In this document: in pieces, positions 33,682 to 41,232 of the stretch
Numbering within the stretch: the first letter of the stretch is position 1
How the letters are laid out: each line of letters begins with the position of its first letter
Origin: GCA-2733415 sp965178635
GTDB lineage: Bacteria > Bacteroidota > Bacteroidia > Flavobacteriales > Flavobacteriaceae
Length of the DNA: 64,000 nt
Direction: 5' to 3'
Assembly (NCBI GenBank): GCA_965178635.1
Contig: CBCXVT010000003.1
Location: forward strand, 124,001 to 188,000
Position numbers and translations under genes: made by a program
Notes under the pieces: model-generated
Database searches by the model: none
The model's input: only the letters and a program-made list of their open reading frames with translations
Told to the model about the DNA's origin: nothing

Positions 33682-35259
33682 TTACTGATTGTTTTTATAA
33701 AACTGCATTGCCAATGACTCATTAGTTGATGACTCATTTAATGTGTTAATATATGCTCTAGATAATTCTTTTCCTAACTCTACTCCAAACTGATCAAAAC
33801 TATTAATATTTAATAAAACTCCTTGAACAAATATTTTGTGTTCATAAATAGCCAATAATGTTCCTAGATTTTCAGGTGTTAACTTATTTATTAAAAAAGT
33901 AGTTGAAGGTGAGTTTCCCTCAAACTCTTTATACGGATCAGTTATCTTTTTTGTTTTTGTTCCAAACGCTAACGCATTTGCTTGCGCAAACATATTCGCT
34001 ATCAACACATCTTGATGGTCTGAATTGCCATGTAAAGCTTTGCAAAATCCAATAAAATCCGTTGGTATTAAATTCGTTCCTTGGTGGAATAACTGCATAA
34101 AAGCATGTTGTGCATTTGACCCAACACCACCAAATAACACGCTTCCTGTTTTATAATCTATAAGTTCACCATTTCGATCTACAGATTTTCCATTACTCTC
34201 CATAAAACCTTGCTCTAAGTAAGGCACAAAGTCTTCTAGGTAATAAGAGTATGGAATAATTGCTTCTTGACTTGACGAAAAGAAATTACTGTACCATACA
34301 CTAGAAAATGCCATCAGTACAGGTATATTTTCTGATAATTTAGCAGTCTTGAAATGCGTATCTGCTTTTTCAGCGCCTTTTAATAAAGCACTAAAGTTAT
34401 CGTAGCCAATTGCTAAAGCTACAGAAATCCCTACGGCACTCCACAACGAAAACCGACCACCAACCCAATCCCACATAGGAAAAATATTATTTTCAGATAT
34501 ACCAAAGTCAGTAACCTTTTCAATATTTGCTGATACTGCAATAAAGTGTTGTTCAACAGCAGATTTTGGTGCAATATTTAAAAACCAGTTTTTAATTGCG
34601 GTAGCGTTTTGTAAAGTTTCTGAAGTTGTAAAAGATTTTGAAACAATTACAAATAGCGTAGTTTCAGGATTAATCAATTGTAACGTTTCTTCTAGCTCAT
34701 CACCATCAATATTAGACACATAATGTGTGTTTAAGTGGTTTTTATAATGTTTTAAGGCATTACAAACAACTTTAGGACCTAAACTAGAACCACCAATACC
34801 TATATTTACGACATCTGTAAATATCTTACCTGTATAACCTGTTTTATGACCTATAATCACAGATTCAGTGAACTCTTTGATATTAAGGTTAACTGCTTCT
34901 ATTTGTGGAATTATATTTTTACCATCTAAAATAATTTCTTTTTCATGACTTCTAAGGGCTGTATGTAAGACAGCTCTATTCTCAGTAAAATTTAAGTTAT
35001 TCTCCTTAAAATATAACGAAATACTGTCTTTTAAATCTAATTCATCTGATAATTCAGAGAACAATTCAATAGTTTCTGAAGTCCACCTATTCTTAGAAAA
35101 GTCTACGAAAAAATCGCCGAAAACAGTACTCATTTGAGTTTCTCGTTCAGGGTTTTCTACAAACAGATCAAACAAATGAATATCTTTCAATTGTTTATAG
35201 TGCTCAGATAATTTATTCCAAGAATCTGTTTGTGTTGGATTTTTTCTAGAAAAACTCAT
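33682..35259 (-). CDS. pgi: Glucose-6-phosphate isomerase
   Basis: The 525-residue protein shows PGI signatures: DVVNIGIGGSSLGPKVV, FVIVSKSFTTSETL, WDWVGGRFSLWSAVGIS, and GGVGSNAQHAFMQLFHQGT near the active site. It interconverts glucose-6-phosphate and fructose-6-phosphate in glycolysis and gluconeogenesis. Length fits the long PGI family. It starts at the last base of the upstream M23 peptidase gene's stop region (shared base 35259), so the two are coupled. The reason for pairing with a cell-wall enzyme is not evident. Confidence 0.97.
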   Translation of the reverse strand: MSFSRKNPTQTDSWNKLSEHYKQLKDIHLFDLFVENPERETQMSTVFGDFFVDFSKNRWTSETIELFSELSDELDLKDSISLYFKENNLNFTENRAVLHTALRSHEKEIILDGKNIIPQIEAVNLNIKEFTESVIIGHKTGYTGKIFTDVVNIGIGGSSLGPKVVCNALKHYKNHLNTHYVSNIDGDELEETLQLINPETTLFVIVSKSFTTSETLQNATAIKNWFLNIAPKSAVEQHFIAVSANIEKVTDFGISENNIFPMWDWVGGRFSLWSAVGISVALAIGYDNFSALLKGAEKADTHFKTAKLSENIPVLMAFSSVWYSNFFSSSQEAIIPYSYYLEDFVPYLEQGFMESNGKSVDRNGELIDYKTGSVLFGGVGSNAQHAFMQLFHQGTNLIPTDFIGFCKALHGNSDHQDVLIANMFAQANALAFGTKTKKITDPYKEFEGNSPSTTFLINKLTPENLGTLLAIYEHKIFVQGVLLNINSFDQFGVELGKELSRAYINTLNESSTNESLAMQFYKNNQ

Positions 35260-36518
35260 TAATCAGTTACAGGAGTTGTAGCAGGATACTCAATGGCATC
35301 CAATTGTTCTTTTAAAGGTTGAATATAGGCAAAATATTCTTCTTTCAAGTCTTCTGAAATAGGTTTTGCTGCTGGTAGTTTTTCTCTTAATGGGTCGACT
35401 TGTCGTCCATTTTTCCAAAAACGATAACATACGTGTGGTCCGCCAGTATTCCCTGTCATTCCTATCCAACCAATCACATCACCTTGTTTTACAACTTGTC
35501 CTTTTCTTACATTCTGATTCTTCATATGTAAATACTGAGTGCTATATGTACTATTGTGTCTGATTTTTACATATTTCCCATTACCTCCACGCCTCGTAGA
35601 CTCTGTTACTGTACCGCTTGCAGTTGCCATAATTGGCGTCCCAATTGGCGCAGCAAAATCAGTCCCTTTATGCGGACGCACTCTATTTCCGTAATATTTT
35701 ATACGACGTTTTAAATTGTAACGTGATGATATTCTACTAAACTTAACTGGTGCTTTTAAAAACTGACTACGTAATGTTTTTCCAGTTTCATCATAATAAT
35801 CTGTAATCCCTTCAACCACATCAGATTTATAATCAAAAGCATAAAAAGGTGTGTTATTATGTACAAAAACAGCCGATTTAATATCTTCTACACCTACATA
35901 AATAGAATCTTCTATATAACGCTCTGTGTAAACAATTTTATATCTATCACCTTTTTGTAATCTGAAAAAATCGATTGACCAGGCATAAATATCTGCCATT
36001 TCATGACCTATATACACGTTTAAGCCTGCAGAATCTAATGCTTCAGAAAGCGAACTAGTTATTATACCTGAAGCTGTCTTCTCTACTAATTTTGATGGTT
36101 TTTTTGCGGTATAGGCTTTTGAAATAGAATCGTTAGAAAAGTCAAAAACCACATAGTCTATTTTACTTTTTTGGTAAATGAAATACCTTGCTTTTTCAAT
36201 TGAATCATTAGACCTTAAAATTGTGTAGCGTTTACCTACGTTCAATTTCGCAACATTAAACGTGTCTTTTGTTGCCTTAACAATTTCTTCAATTCTACCG
36301 AAGCCAATATGATTTTCAAATAACAACTTCCCAAAACTATCTCCTGATTTTATAGTGTCAGATAACACACTAAAGTCGTCTAAATTAAAACCAAATTCAT
36401 ATTTTGGGACTACAATTTCTTCTACAACCTCTTCAACTACTACTTCTTCCTTGTCTTTTTTACAAGAGAATATTATTACAAAAATTAGTGCTATCCAAAC
36501 TATTTTCGGGTACTTCAT
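35259..36518 (-). CDS. M23 peptidase lipoprotein with His-x-Cys zinc motif
   Basis: The 419-residue lipoprotein (LIFVIIFSCKKDKEE, Cys19) has an acidic linker, a LysM/OapA-like region (about 45-105), and a C-terminal M23 domain. Zinc residues His283 and Asp287 (RPHKGTDFAAPIG) are present; the usual HxH reads PHVCYRF, His362 and Cys364. Cys can bind zinc, so activity is possible. It probably cuts peptidoglycan cross-links at the periplasmic side. It is distinct from the inactive EnvC-like protein upstream in the window. Its stop shares one base with the pgi start. Confidence 0.9.
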   Translation of the reverse strand: MKYPKIVWIALIFVIIFSCKKDKEEVVVEEVVEEIVVPKYEFGFNLDDFSVLSDTIKSGDSFGKLLFENHIGFGRIEEIVKATKDTFNVAKLNVGKRYTILRSNDSIEKARYFIYQKSKIDYVVFDFSNDSISKAYTAKKPSKLVEKTASGIITSSLSEALDSAGLNVYIGHEMADIYAWSIDFFRLQKGDRYKIVYTERYIEDSIYVGVEDIKSAVFVHNNTPFYAFDYKSDVVEGITDYYDETGKTLRSQFLKAPVKFSRISSRYNLKRRIKYYGNRVRPHKGTDFAAPIGTPIMATASGTVTESTRRGGNGKYVKIRHNSTYSTQYLHMKNQNVRKGQVVKQGDVIGWIGMTGNTGGPHVCYRFWKNGRQVDPLREKLPAAKPISEDLKEEYFAYIQPLKEQLDAIEYPATTPVTD

Positions 36519-36550
36519 GAACTCATTTATCTATTAAACATCAAATATCA

Positions 36551-36591
36551 CAAAAAAAAATGTGTCAACATTTATGTTAACACATTTTTTT
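36551..36591 (-). terminator. Intrinsic terminator after the DUF3108 gene
   Basis: AAATGTGTCAACAT pairs with ATGTTAACACATTT (one mismatch) flanked by long A- and T-runs. It lies 20 bases after the DUF3108 stop on the minus strand. Confidence 0.85.
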
Positions 36592-36610
36592 GAGTTTTTA
36601 AAGGTTTTAA

Positions 36611-37384
36611 TTAGTCTACAATAATTTTAAAAGGATGTTTCAATCCTTTATAAGCATCAATATCAGCTTTTATTGAACCTACTGCCAAGTCAGCTTGTAG
36701 TCTGATTGGCATTTTATTTTTATCATCAGAAATCCAGACGGTTAAACTTTCTTTTTCTTTAAACACTCGTCCAGACTGCACATATGGACGAAACTTTAAA
36801 CATTTAACTTTTCCAAACTCTGTTTTAACAACTTCTTTACCTAGAAATTTCAATTTGAAATTGAAGTTTTCCTGGTCAAAAAACATATTAATTTTTACTT
36901 CTTCTCCTACTTTTAATGATGTTGTGTCTACATTGTTACGTAAGTAATAAAATGCAGATAACATATCTTGCGTGTTAGGCTTTATATCATGTGTACTTTT
37001 TTTATTATGTTTTTTATCATGTACAAAAGCTTTTTCGGTATTGTGATCAAATTCAATTTGGACATCTTTGGTATAACCTCCTTCATCAATTTTTCTGATA
37101 AATCGTTGTGGGTTTCCTGTTTCTTTATCAAAATAAGTTTGATAATTATCATCTACTTTAAAAAATAAACTCAACAAACCAGTAGATTTTCCAGTGCCTT
37201 TTATATGGAATACATCTTTATTATTTAGGGTTGAGTTGTGCACACCTAATGTTGCATAACTTGCAGTAAACATACCATAATGTATACGAAACTTAAACCA
37301 TTCACCACTTTTAAATGCAGTGTCTTGAGCTTTTGTTTGCAAACTAAGTACTAGTAACAATGTGAAGACAATATATCTTTTCAT
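36611..37384 (-). CDS. DUF3108 family secreted protein
   Basis: A 257-residue protein with a signal peptide (IVFTLLLVLSLQTKAQ). The mature sequence (FKSGEWFKFRIHYGMFTASY, HIKGTGKSTGLLSLFFKVDD, DMLSAFYYLRNNVDTTSLKV) fits DUF3108, periplasmic beta-rich proteins of unknown role. It is transcribed separately; its leader contains a hairpin, then a terminator-like structure (37447-37475), described apart. That layout suggests that expression could be attenuated. No enzymatic motif seen. Confidence 0.87.
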   Translation of the reverse strand: MKRYIVFTLLLVLSLQTKAQDTAFKSGEWFKFRIHYGMFTASYATLGVHNSTLNNKDVFHIKGTGKSTGLLSLFFKVDDNYQTYFDKETGNPQRFIRKIDEGGYTKDVQIEFDHNTEKAFVHDKKHNKKSTHDIKPNTQDMLSAFYYLRNNVDTTSLKVGEEVKINMFFDQENFNFKLKFLGKEVVKTEFGKVKCLKFRPYVQSGRVFKEKESLTVWISDDKNKMPIRLQADLAVGSIKADIDAYKGLKHPFKIIVD

Positions 37385-37446
37385 AATCTAAATGTTATTT
37401 ATACTTTATGAGTTTGCAATTACTATTCCAAAAGTATTAAAAAGAA

Positions 37447-37475
37447 AAAACGTTACCAATAACTGATAACGTTTT
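37447..37475 (-). terminator. Terminator-like hairpin in the DUF3108 leader
   Basis: On the minus strand AAAACGTTA pairs with TAACGTTTT over an 11-base loop, followed by TTCTTTTT. It lies 63 bases before the DUF3108 start and after a promoter at 37556, so it ends either a small RNA or an attenuated leader; it could instead end kynA transcription from upstream. Confidence 0.7.
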
Positions 37476-37545
37476 ATTCTATTAACCAACCAAAACTATA
37501 AATTATGAAATTTAAAGTCACAAACAGGAACCACCCTGTTTGAGC
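37447..37545 (-). ncRNA. Candidate small RNA or attenuator leader
   Basis: Between a TACTTTTG promoter box (37556-37549) and the terminator-like hairpin is about 100 bases. It opens with a perfect 8-bp hairpin, CAAACAGG-GTGGTT-CCTGTTTG, has no convincing minus-strand ORF, and is not part of an annotated gene. No known RNA family was recognised. It could act as a free RNA or regulate DUF3108. Confidence 0.4.
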
Positions 37546-37548
37546 GCG

Positions 37549-37556
37549 CAAAAGTA
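37549..37556 (-). promoter_or_regulatory. -7 element for the candidate small RNA / DUF3108 gene
   Basis: TACTTTTG on the minus strand, followed by CGCGC as at other promoters here. No -33 TTG at good spacing. Confidence 0.5.
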
Positions 37557-37667
37557 CTTCCTTTTTTACGATATTCGTATAAAAAAATTCATATTTAACA
37601 TAAATTTAATAATAGTTTTATGTTTCAGGTTTTTTACTGCTGATTTGACAAAATAAAAGCTGTGCAA

Positions 37668-38597
37668 TTATATTGTTGCACAACCGTCTAAATTACTCAC
37701 GCCCCAATTTTTTAGCTCATCTTCACTCCATAATTCAGGAAAGAAAATTCTACGCTGATATCTTGGATGCATATACTTTTGCCAATCGCTCCCACCTGTA
37801 GCAGCAGCATCGCCTAAGTACTTCTTAGCTGCATTTAAATGATTGATTACCCAGGTAATGTTAATTGTATGATCATAATGCCTCATAGCATTAATTAAGC
37901 TTTTATCATCTTGATACTCTTTTGGTAACGACTTGAACTTTGTCCATAAATTAACGAGGTTATATTCTTTCATAAACTCAATTAACTCATCTTTATATTT
38001 ATCTTCAAAATTAGTTAACAGTTTACTTTTTTCTCCTGTATCGTAATTTTTTCCAGCAACTTGCCAATACATGTGTTCAAAAGCATGTTCATAAGGCGTG
38101 TTTCTGTCAATGGTTTTTCTGAATCTATAATCAATTAGGTTAATTAATTCTGTAGATGCAATTTCAATTTTACGGTATTGTGCTGATTGAAATCCACTTG
38201 CCGGAGTAAGTGTATCTCTAAATTTCATATACTGCTCGTACTCCATACCATCGCCCATAACTGTAAACGAGCTAGATAACATATCAAAATATCTACTGAT
38301 ACGTGTTAAATGCATCACAAATTTTTCTGGTTTGATATCTTCTATGTGTGACACTTGTCCCATCTCCCAAAGAATCATCTTAAATAACAATTCATTGACT
38401 TGGTGGTACATTAAAAACACCATTTCATCAGGTAAATTTGTACGTTGTGTTTGTAAACCTAATAATGCATCTAACTGGATAAAATCCCAGTACTTCATTG
38501 GTTCTGCATGCAATAAGCCTGACAAATGTACATTCGCGTCTTGGCCCATTGCAGCATATTTTTTATCAATGGCTTCTAATAATTCTTCTCTATTCAT
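37668..38597 (-). CDS. kynA: Tryptophan 2,3-dioxygenase
   Basis: The 309-residue protein has the TDO core (HLSGLLHAEPMKYWDFIQLD, VFLMYHQVNELLFKMILWEM, FQSAQYRKIEI, MRHYDHTINITWVINHLNAA). It opens the Trp ring with O2 to N-formylkynurenine using haem. It follows hppD by 142 bases on the same strand as hmgA and hppD, forming an aromatic amino-acid breakdown cluster. Later kynurenine-pathway genes are not in the window. The spacing is large enough for its own promoter, which I did not identify. Confidence 0.94.
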   Translation of the reverse strand: MNREELLEAIDKKYAAMGQDANVHLSGLLHAEPMKYWDFIQLDALLGLQTQRTNLPDEMVFLMYHQVNELLFKMILWEMGQVSHIEDIKPEKFVMHLTRISRYFDMLSSSFTVMGDGMEYEQYMKFRDTLTPASGFQSAQYRKIEIASTELINLIDYRFRKTIDRNTPYEHAFEHMYWQVAGKNYDTGEKSKLLTNFEDKYKDELIEFMKEYNLVNLWTKFKSLPKEYQDDKSLINAMRHYDHTINITWVINHLNAAKKYLGDAAATGGSDWQKYMHPRYQRRIFFPELWSEDELKNWGVSNLDGCATI

Positions 38598-38739
38598 GTT
38601 GTGTAAAATATCCTATTCATTCTCTTTTTTAAAACTCTTTTATTCAATAAAAGATGAATTATGAAAATGGACATTTAATGTTCTTATAACCTTTTACATG
38701 GTTCAATTGAGCAGGTAACAACTTCATTTTTTAATTGAA

Positions 38740-39903
38740 TTATAACGTTCCTCTATTTTCTTGTTCTCTTTCAATAGCTTCAAATAACGCTTTGAAATTA
38801 CCTACACCAAATGATTGTGCTCCTTTACGTTGAATGATTTCAAAAAACATTGTTGGTCTATCAACAACTGGTTTTGTAAATAATTGTAATAAATACCCTT
38901 CATCATCTCTATCAATTAAAATACCGTGTTCTTTAAGTACCTCGACATCTTCGTCAATTTTACCAACACGCTCTAATAAATCATCATAATAGGTTTCTGG
39001 AACATATAAAAACTCCACACCTCTATCACGCATAGCCGATACTGTTTTCACAATATCATCAGTTGCAACCGCAATATGTTGTACACCTGCAGTTTTATAA
39101 AAGTCTAAGTATTCCTCTATTTGAGATTTCTTTTTTCCTTCTGCTGGCTCGTTAATTGGAAATTTAATTCGTCCGTTTCCGTTACTCATTACTTTACTCA
39201 TAAGAGCTGTATAATCTGTAGAAATATCATCATCTGTAAATGATATGATTTGAGCGAATCCCATTACTTTTGCATAAAATTCACACCATTCTTTCATTTC
39301 TCCCCAACCTACGTTACCTACCATATGGTCAACAAATTTTAATCCAACTGGCTCTGGATTATAGTGAGATTCCCATTTTTGATAACCTGGTAAGAATGTC
39401 CCATTGTAATTTTTACGTTCTACAAAAATATGAACAGTTTCACCATAAGTATGAATACCTGCTCTCACCACTTCTCCAAACTCATCTTTTTCAACTGTTG
39501 GTTCCATGAATGATTTTGCACCTCTTTTAGTTGTTTCCTCCCAAGCAGATTTTGCATCTTCAACCCATAAAGCCATAACTTTTACACCATCGCCATGTTT
39601 GTTAATGTGCGCGTTAATTGGCCCACCTTCATCTAAAGGTGTTGTTAATACTAAACGAATTTTATCTTGTTTTAACACATAAGACACACGATCTTTCATA
39701 CCTGTTTCTAATCCTGCAAACGCGTGTGATTGAAACCCAAAAGCTGTTTTGTAAAAGTGTGCTGACTGCTTTGCATTACCTACATATAGCTCTACATAAT
39801 CTGTACCTAATAAAGGCAAAAAATCTTCTGCTTCATCAAATAATTTTTCTAAGCCGTATGTTGTATTTTGTAAATTCTGTAAATTTTTTATTTCTGCTGC
39901 CAT
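38740..39903 (-). CDS. hppD: 4-hydroxyphenylpyruvate dioxygenase
   Basis: The 387-residue protein has two glyoxalase-like domains. Iron-ligand regions typical of HPPD are visible: FVDHMVGNVG, AGVQHIAVATDD and TMFFEIIQRKG. The enzyme converts 4-hydroxyphenylpyruvate to homogentisate. It starts 23 bases after hmgA, which supplies the next step, so the two are one operon for tyrosine degradation. Length and motifs are standard; no oddities. The upstream aminotransferase is not in the window. Confidence 0.96.
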   Translation of the reverse strand: MAAEIKNLQNLQNTTYGLEKLFDEAEDFLPLLGTDYVELYVGNAKQSAHFYKTAFGFQSHAFAGLETGMKDRVSYVLKQDKIRLVLTTPLDEGGPINAHINKHGDGVKVMALWVEDAKSAWEETTKRGAKSFMEPTVEKDEFGEVVRAGIHTYGETVHIFVERKNYNGTFLPGYQKWESHYNPEPVGLKFVDHMVGNVGWGEMKEWCEFYAKVMGFAQIISFTDDDISTDYTALMSKVMSNGNGRIKFPINEPAEGKKKSQIEEYLDFYKTAGVQHIAVATDDIVKTVSAMRDRGVEFLYVPETYYDDLLERVGKIDEDVEVLKEHGILIDRDDEGYLLQLFTKPVVDRPTMFFEIIQRKGAQSFGVGNFKALFEAIEREQENRGTL

Positions 39904-39926
39904 AATTTTTTTGATTTAGATTATAA

Positions 39927-41084
39927 TTAAACAATCCATGATTTGTGGTAATCCTCTACTTGTAATTTTAATGCGTCTTCTGTAATAGACATTGGTTTGA
40001 ATGGGTCTATCATAACGGCTAATTCGCCTGTTTCTTTTTTTCCGACACTACGCTCATAAGCCCCTGGGTGAGGTCCATGGGGCACACCTCCTGGGTGAAG
40101 TGTAATTTGTCCTTTTTCAATGTTGTTTCTACTCATAAAATCACCATCTACATAATACAATAATTCTTCAGAATCTATATTACTATGATGATATGGTGCT
40201 GGAATTGAATTTGGATGGTAATCATACAACCTTGGCACAAAACTACATACAACAAACCCTGCAGATTCCCATGTTTGATGAATTGGTGGTGGCATATGAA
40301 TACGCCCAGTAATAGGTTCAAAATCATGTATTGAAAACGCGTATGGGTAATTAAAACCATCCCAACCAACAACGTCAAATGGGTGATTTCCGTACTTATA
40401 TTCCCACATGTTTCCTTGTTTTTTAATTTTCACAAGAAACTCTCCTTTTTCATCGTGAGTTTCTAAGTCATCTGGTAAACGCATATCGCGTTCACAAAAT
40501 GGTGAATGTTCTAACAATTGTCCAAAGTTATTACGGTATCTTTTTGGTGTAAAAATTGGCTCAAAAGATTCTACATATAAAATACGATTATCTTCTGTGT
40601 CAAAATCTATTTGATAAATAGTTCCTTTTGGAATAATTAAATAATCTCCATAAGAAAAAGGAATGTTTCCATAATTTGTTCTTAATATTCCTGATCCTAT
40701 ATGAATAAACAGCATTTCATCTGCATCTCCGTTTTTATAAAAATAATCTTTAGAAAATGATTTTGGAGCTGCCAAACCTATATGTAAATCATTGTTTACA
40801 AATAATGTTTTTCTACTTTCAATAAAATCTTCTATTGGTGGTAATGAAAAGCCTTTAAAACTAATAGCTTTCATGTTTTTTTCTACGCTAATTTTTGGTG
40901 CTACAGACCCTAAATCTTTAATTTCTGTAACTACTGTTGGTGGATGAATGTGATATAATAATGATGACATTCCTGAAAAACCAGCTGTACCAAATAATTC
41001 TTCTTGGTATAAACTTCCGTCTTCCTTCTTAAAAGTTGTGTGTCTTTTTGATGGGATTTTCCCCAATTTGTGATACCTAGGCAT
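39927..41084 (-). CDS. hmgA: Homogentisate 1,2-dioxygenase
   Basis: The 385-residue cupin protein has the homogentisate dioxygenase core: PPIHQTWESAGFVVCSFVPR, HHSNIDSEELLYYVDGDF and HPGGVPHGPHPGAYE, with His/Glu iron ligands in these blocks. It cleaves homogentisate to maleylacetoacetate. It is the first gene of the hmgA-hppD(-kynA) cluster; a GATATTTG box at 41215-41208, one base off the -7 consensus, lies about 125 bases upstream. Fumarylacetoacetase and the isomerase are not in the window. Confidence 0.95.
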   Translation of the reverse strand: MPRYHKLGKIPSKRHTTFKKEDGSLYQEELFGTAGFSGMSSLLYHIHPPTVVTEIKDLGSVAPKISVEKNMKAISFKGFSLPPIEDFIESRKTLFVNNDLHIGLAAPKSFSKDYFYKNGDADEMLFIHIGSGILRTNYGNIPFSYGDYLIIPKGTIYQIDFDTEDNRILYVESFEPIFTPKRYRNNFGQLLEHSPFCERDMRLPDDLETHDEKGEFLVKIKKQGNMWEYKYGNHPFDVVGWDGFNYPYAFSIHDFEPITGRIHMPPPIHQTWESAGFVVCSFVPRLYDYHPNSIPAPYHHSNIDSEELLYYVDGDFMSRNNIEKGQITLHPGGVPHGPHPGAYERSVGKKETGELAVMIDPFKPMSITEDALKLQVEDYHKSWIV

Positions 41085-41232
41085 TATTTTAAGTTTTTAG
41101 TAATTAATAAATGAACTAATAAAAATAATGCGCAGCTATTCTGGATTCCTTTTAATAAGGTAGTGAAGGTGGATTAATATGTCTTGCCAAAATGGTTTCA
41201 TTTCTTACAAATATCGGAAATTTTATTCATTA

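Noticed and set aside
37504..37542. Tiny plus-strand ORF MKFKVTNRNHPV in the kynA-DUF3108 gap
   Set aside because: Only 12 codons, on the strand opposite to both neighbours, and fully explained by the hairpin of the candidate small RNA.
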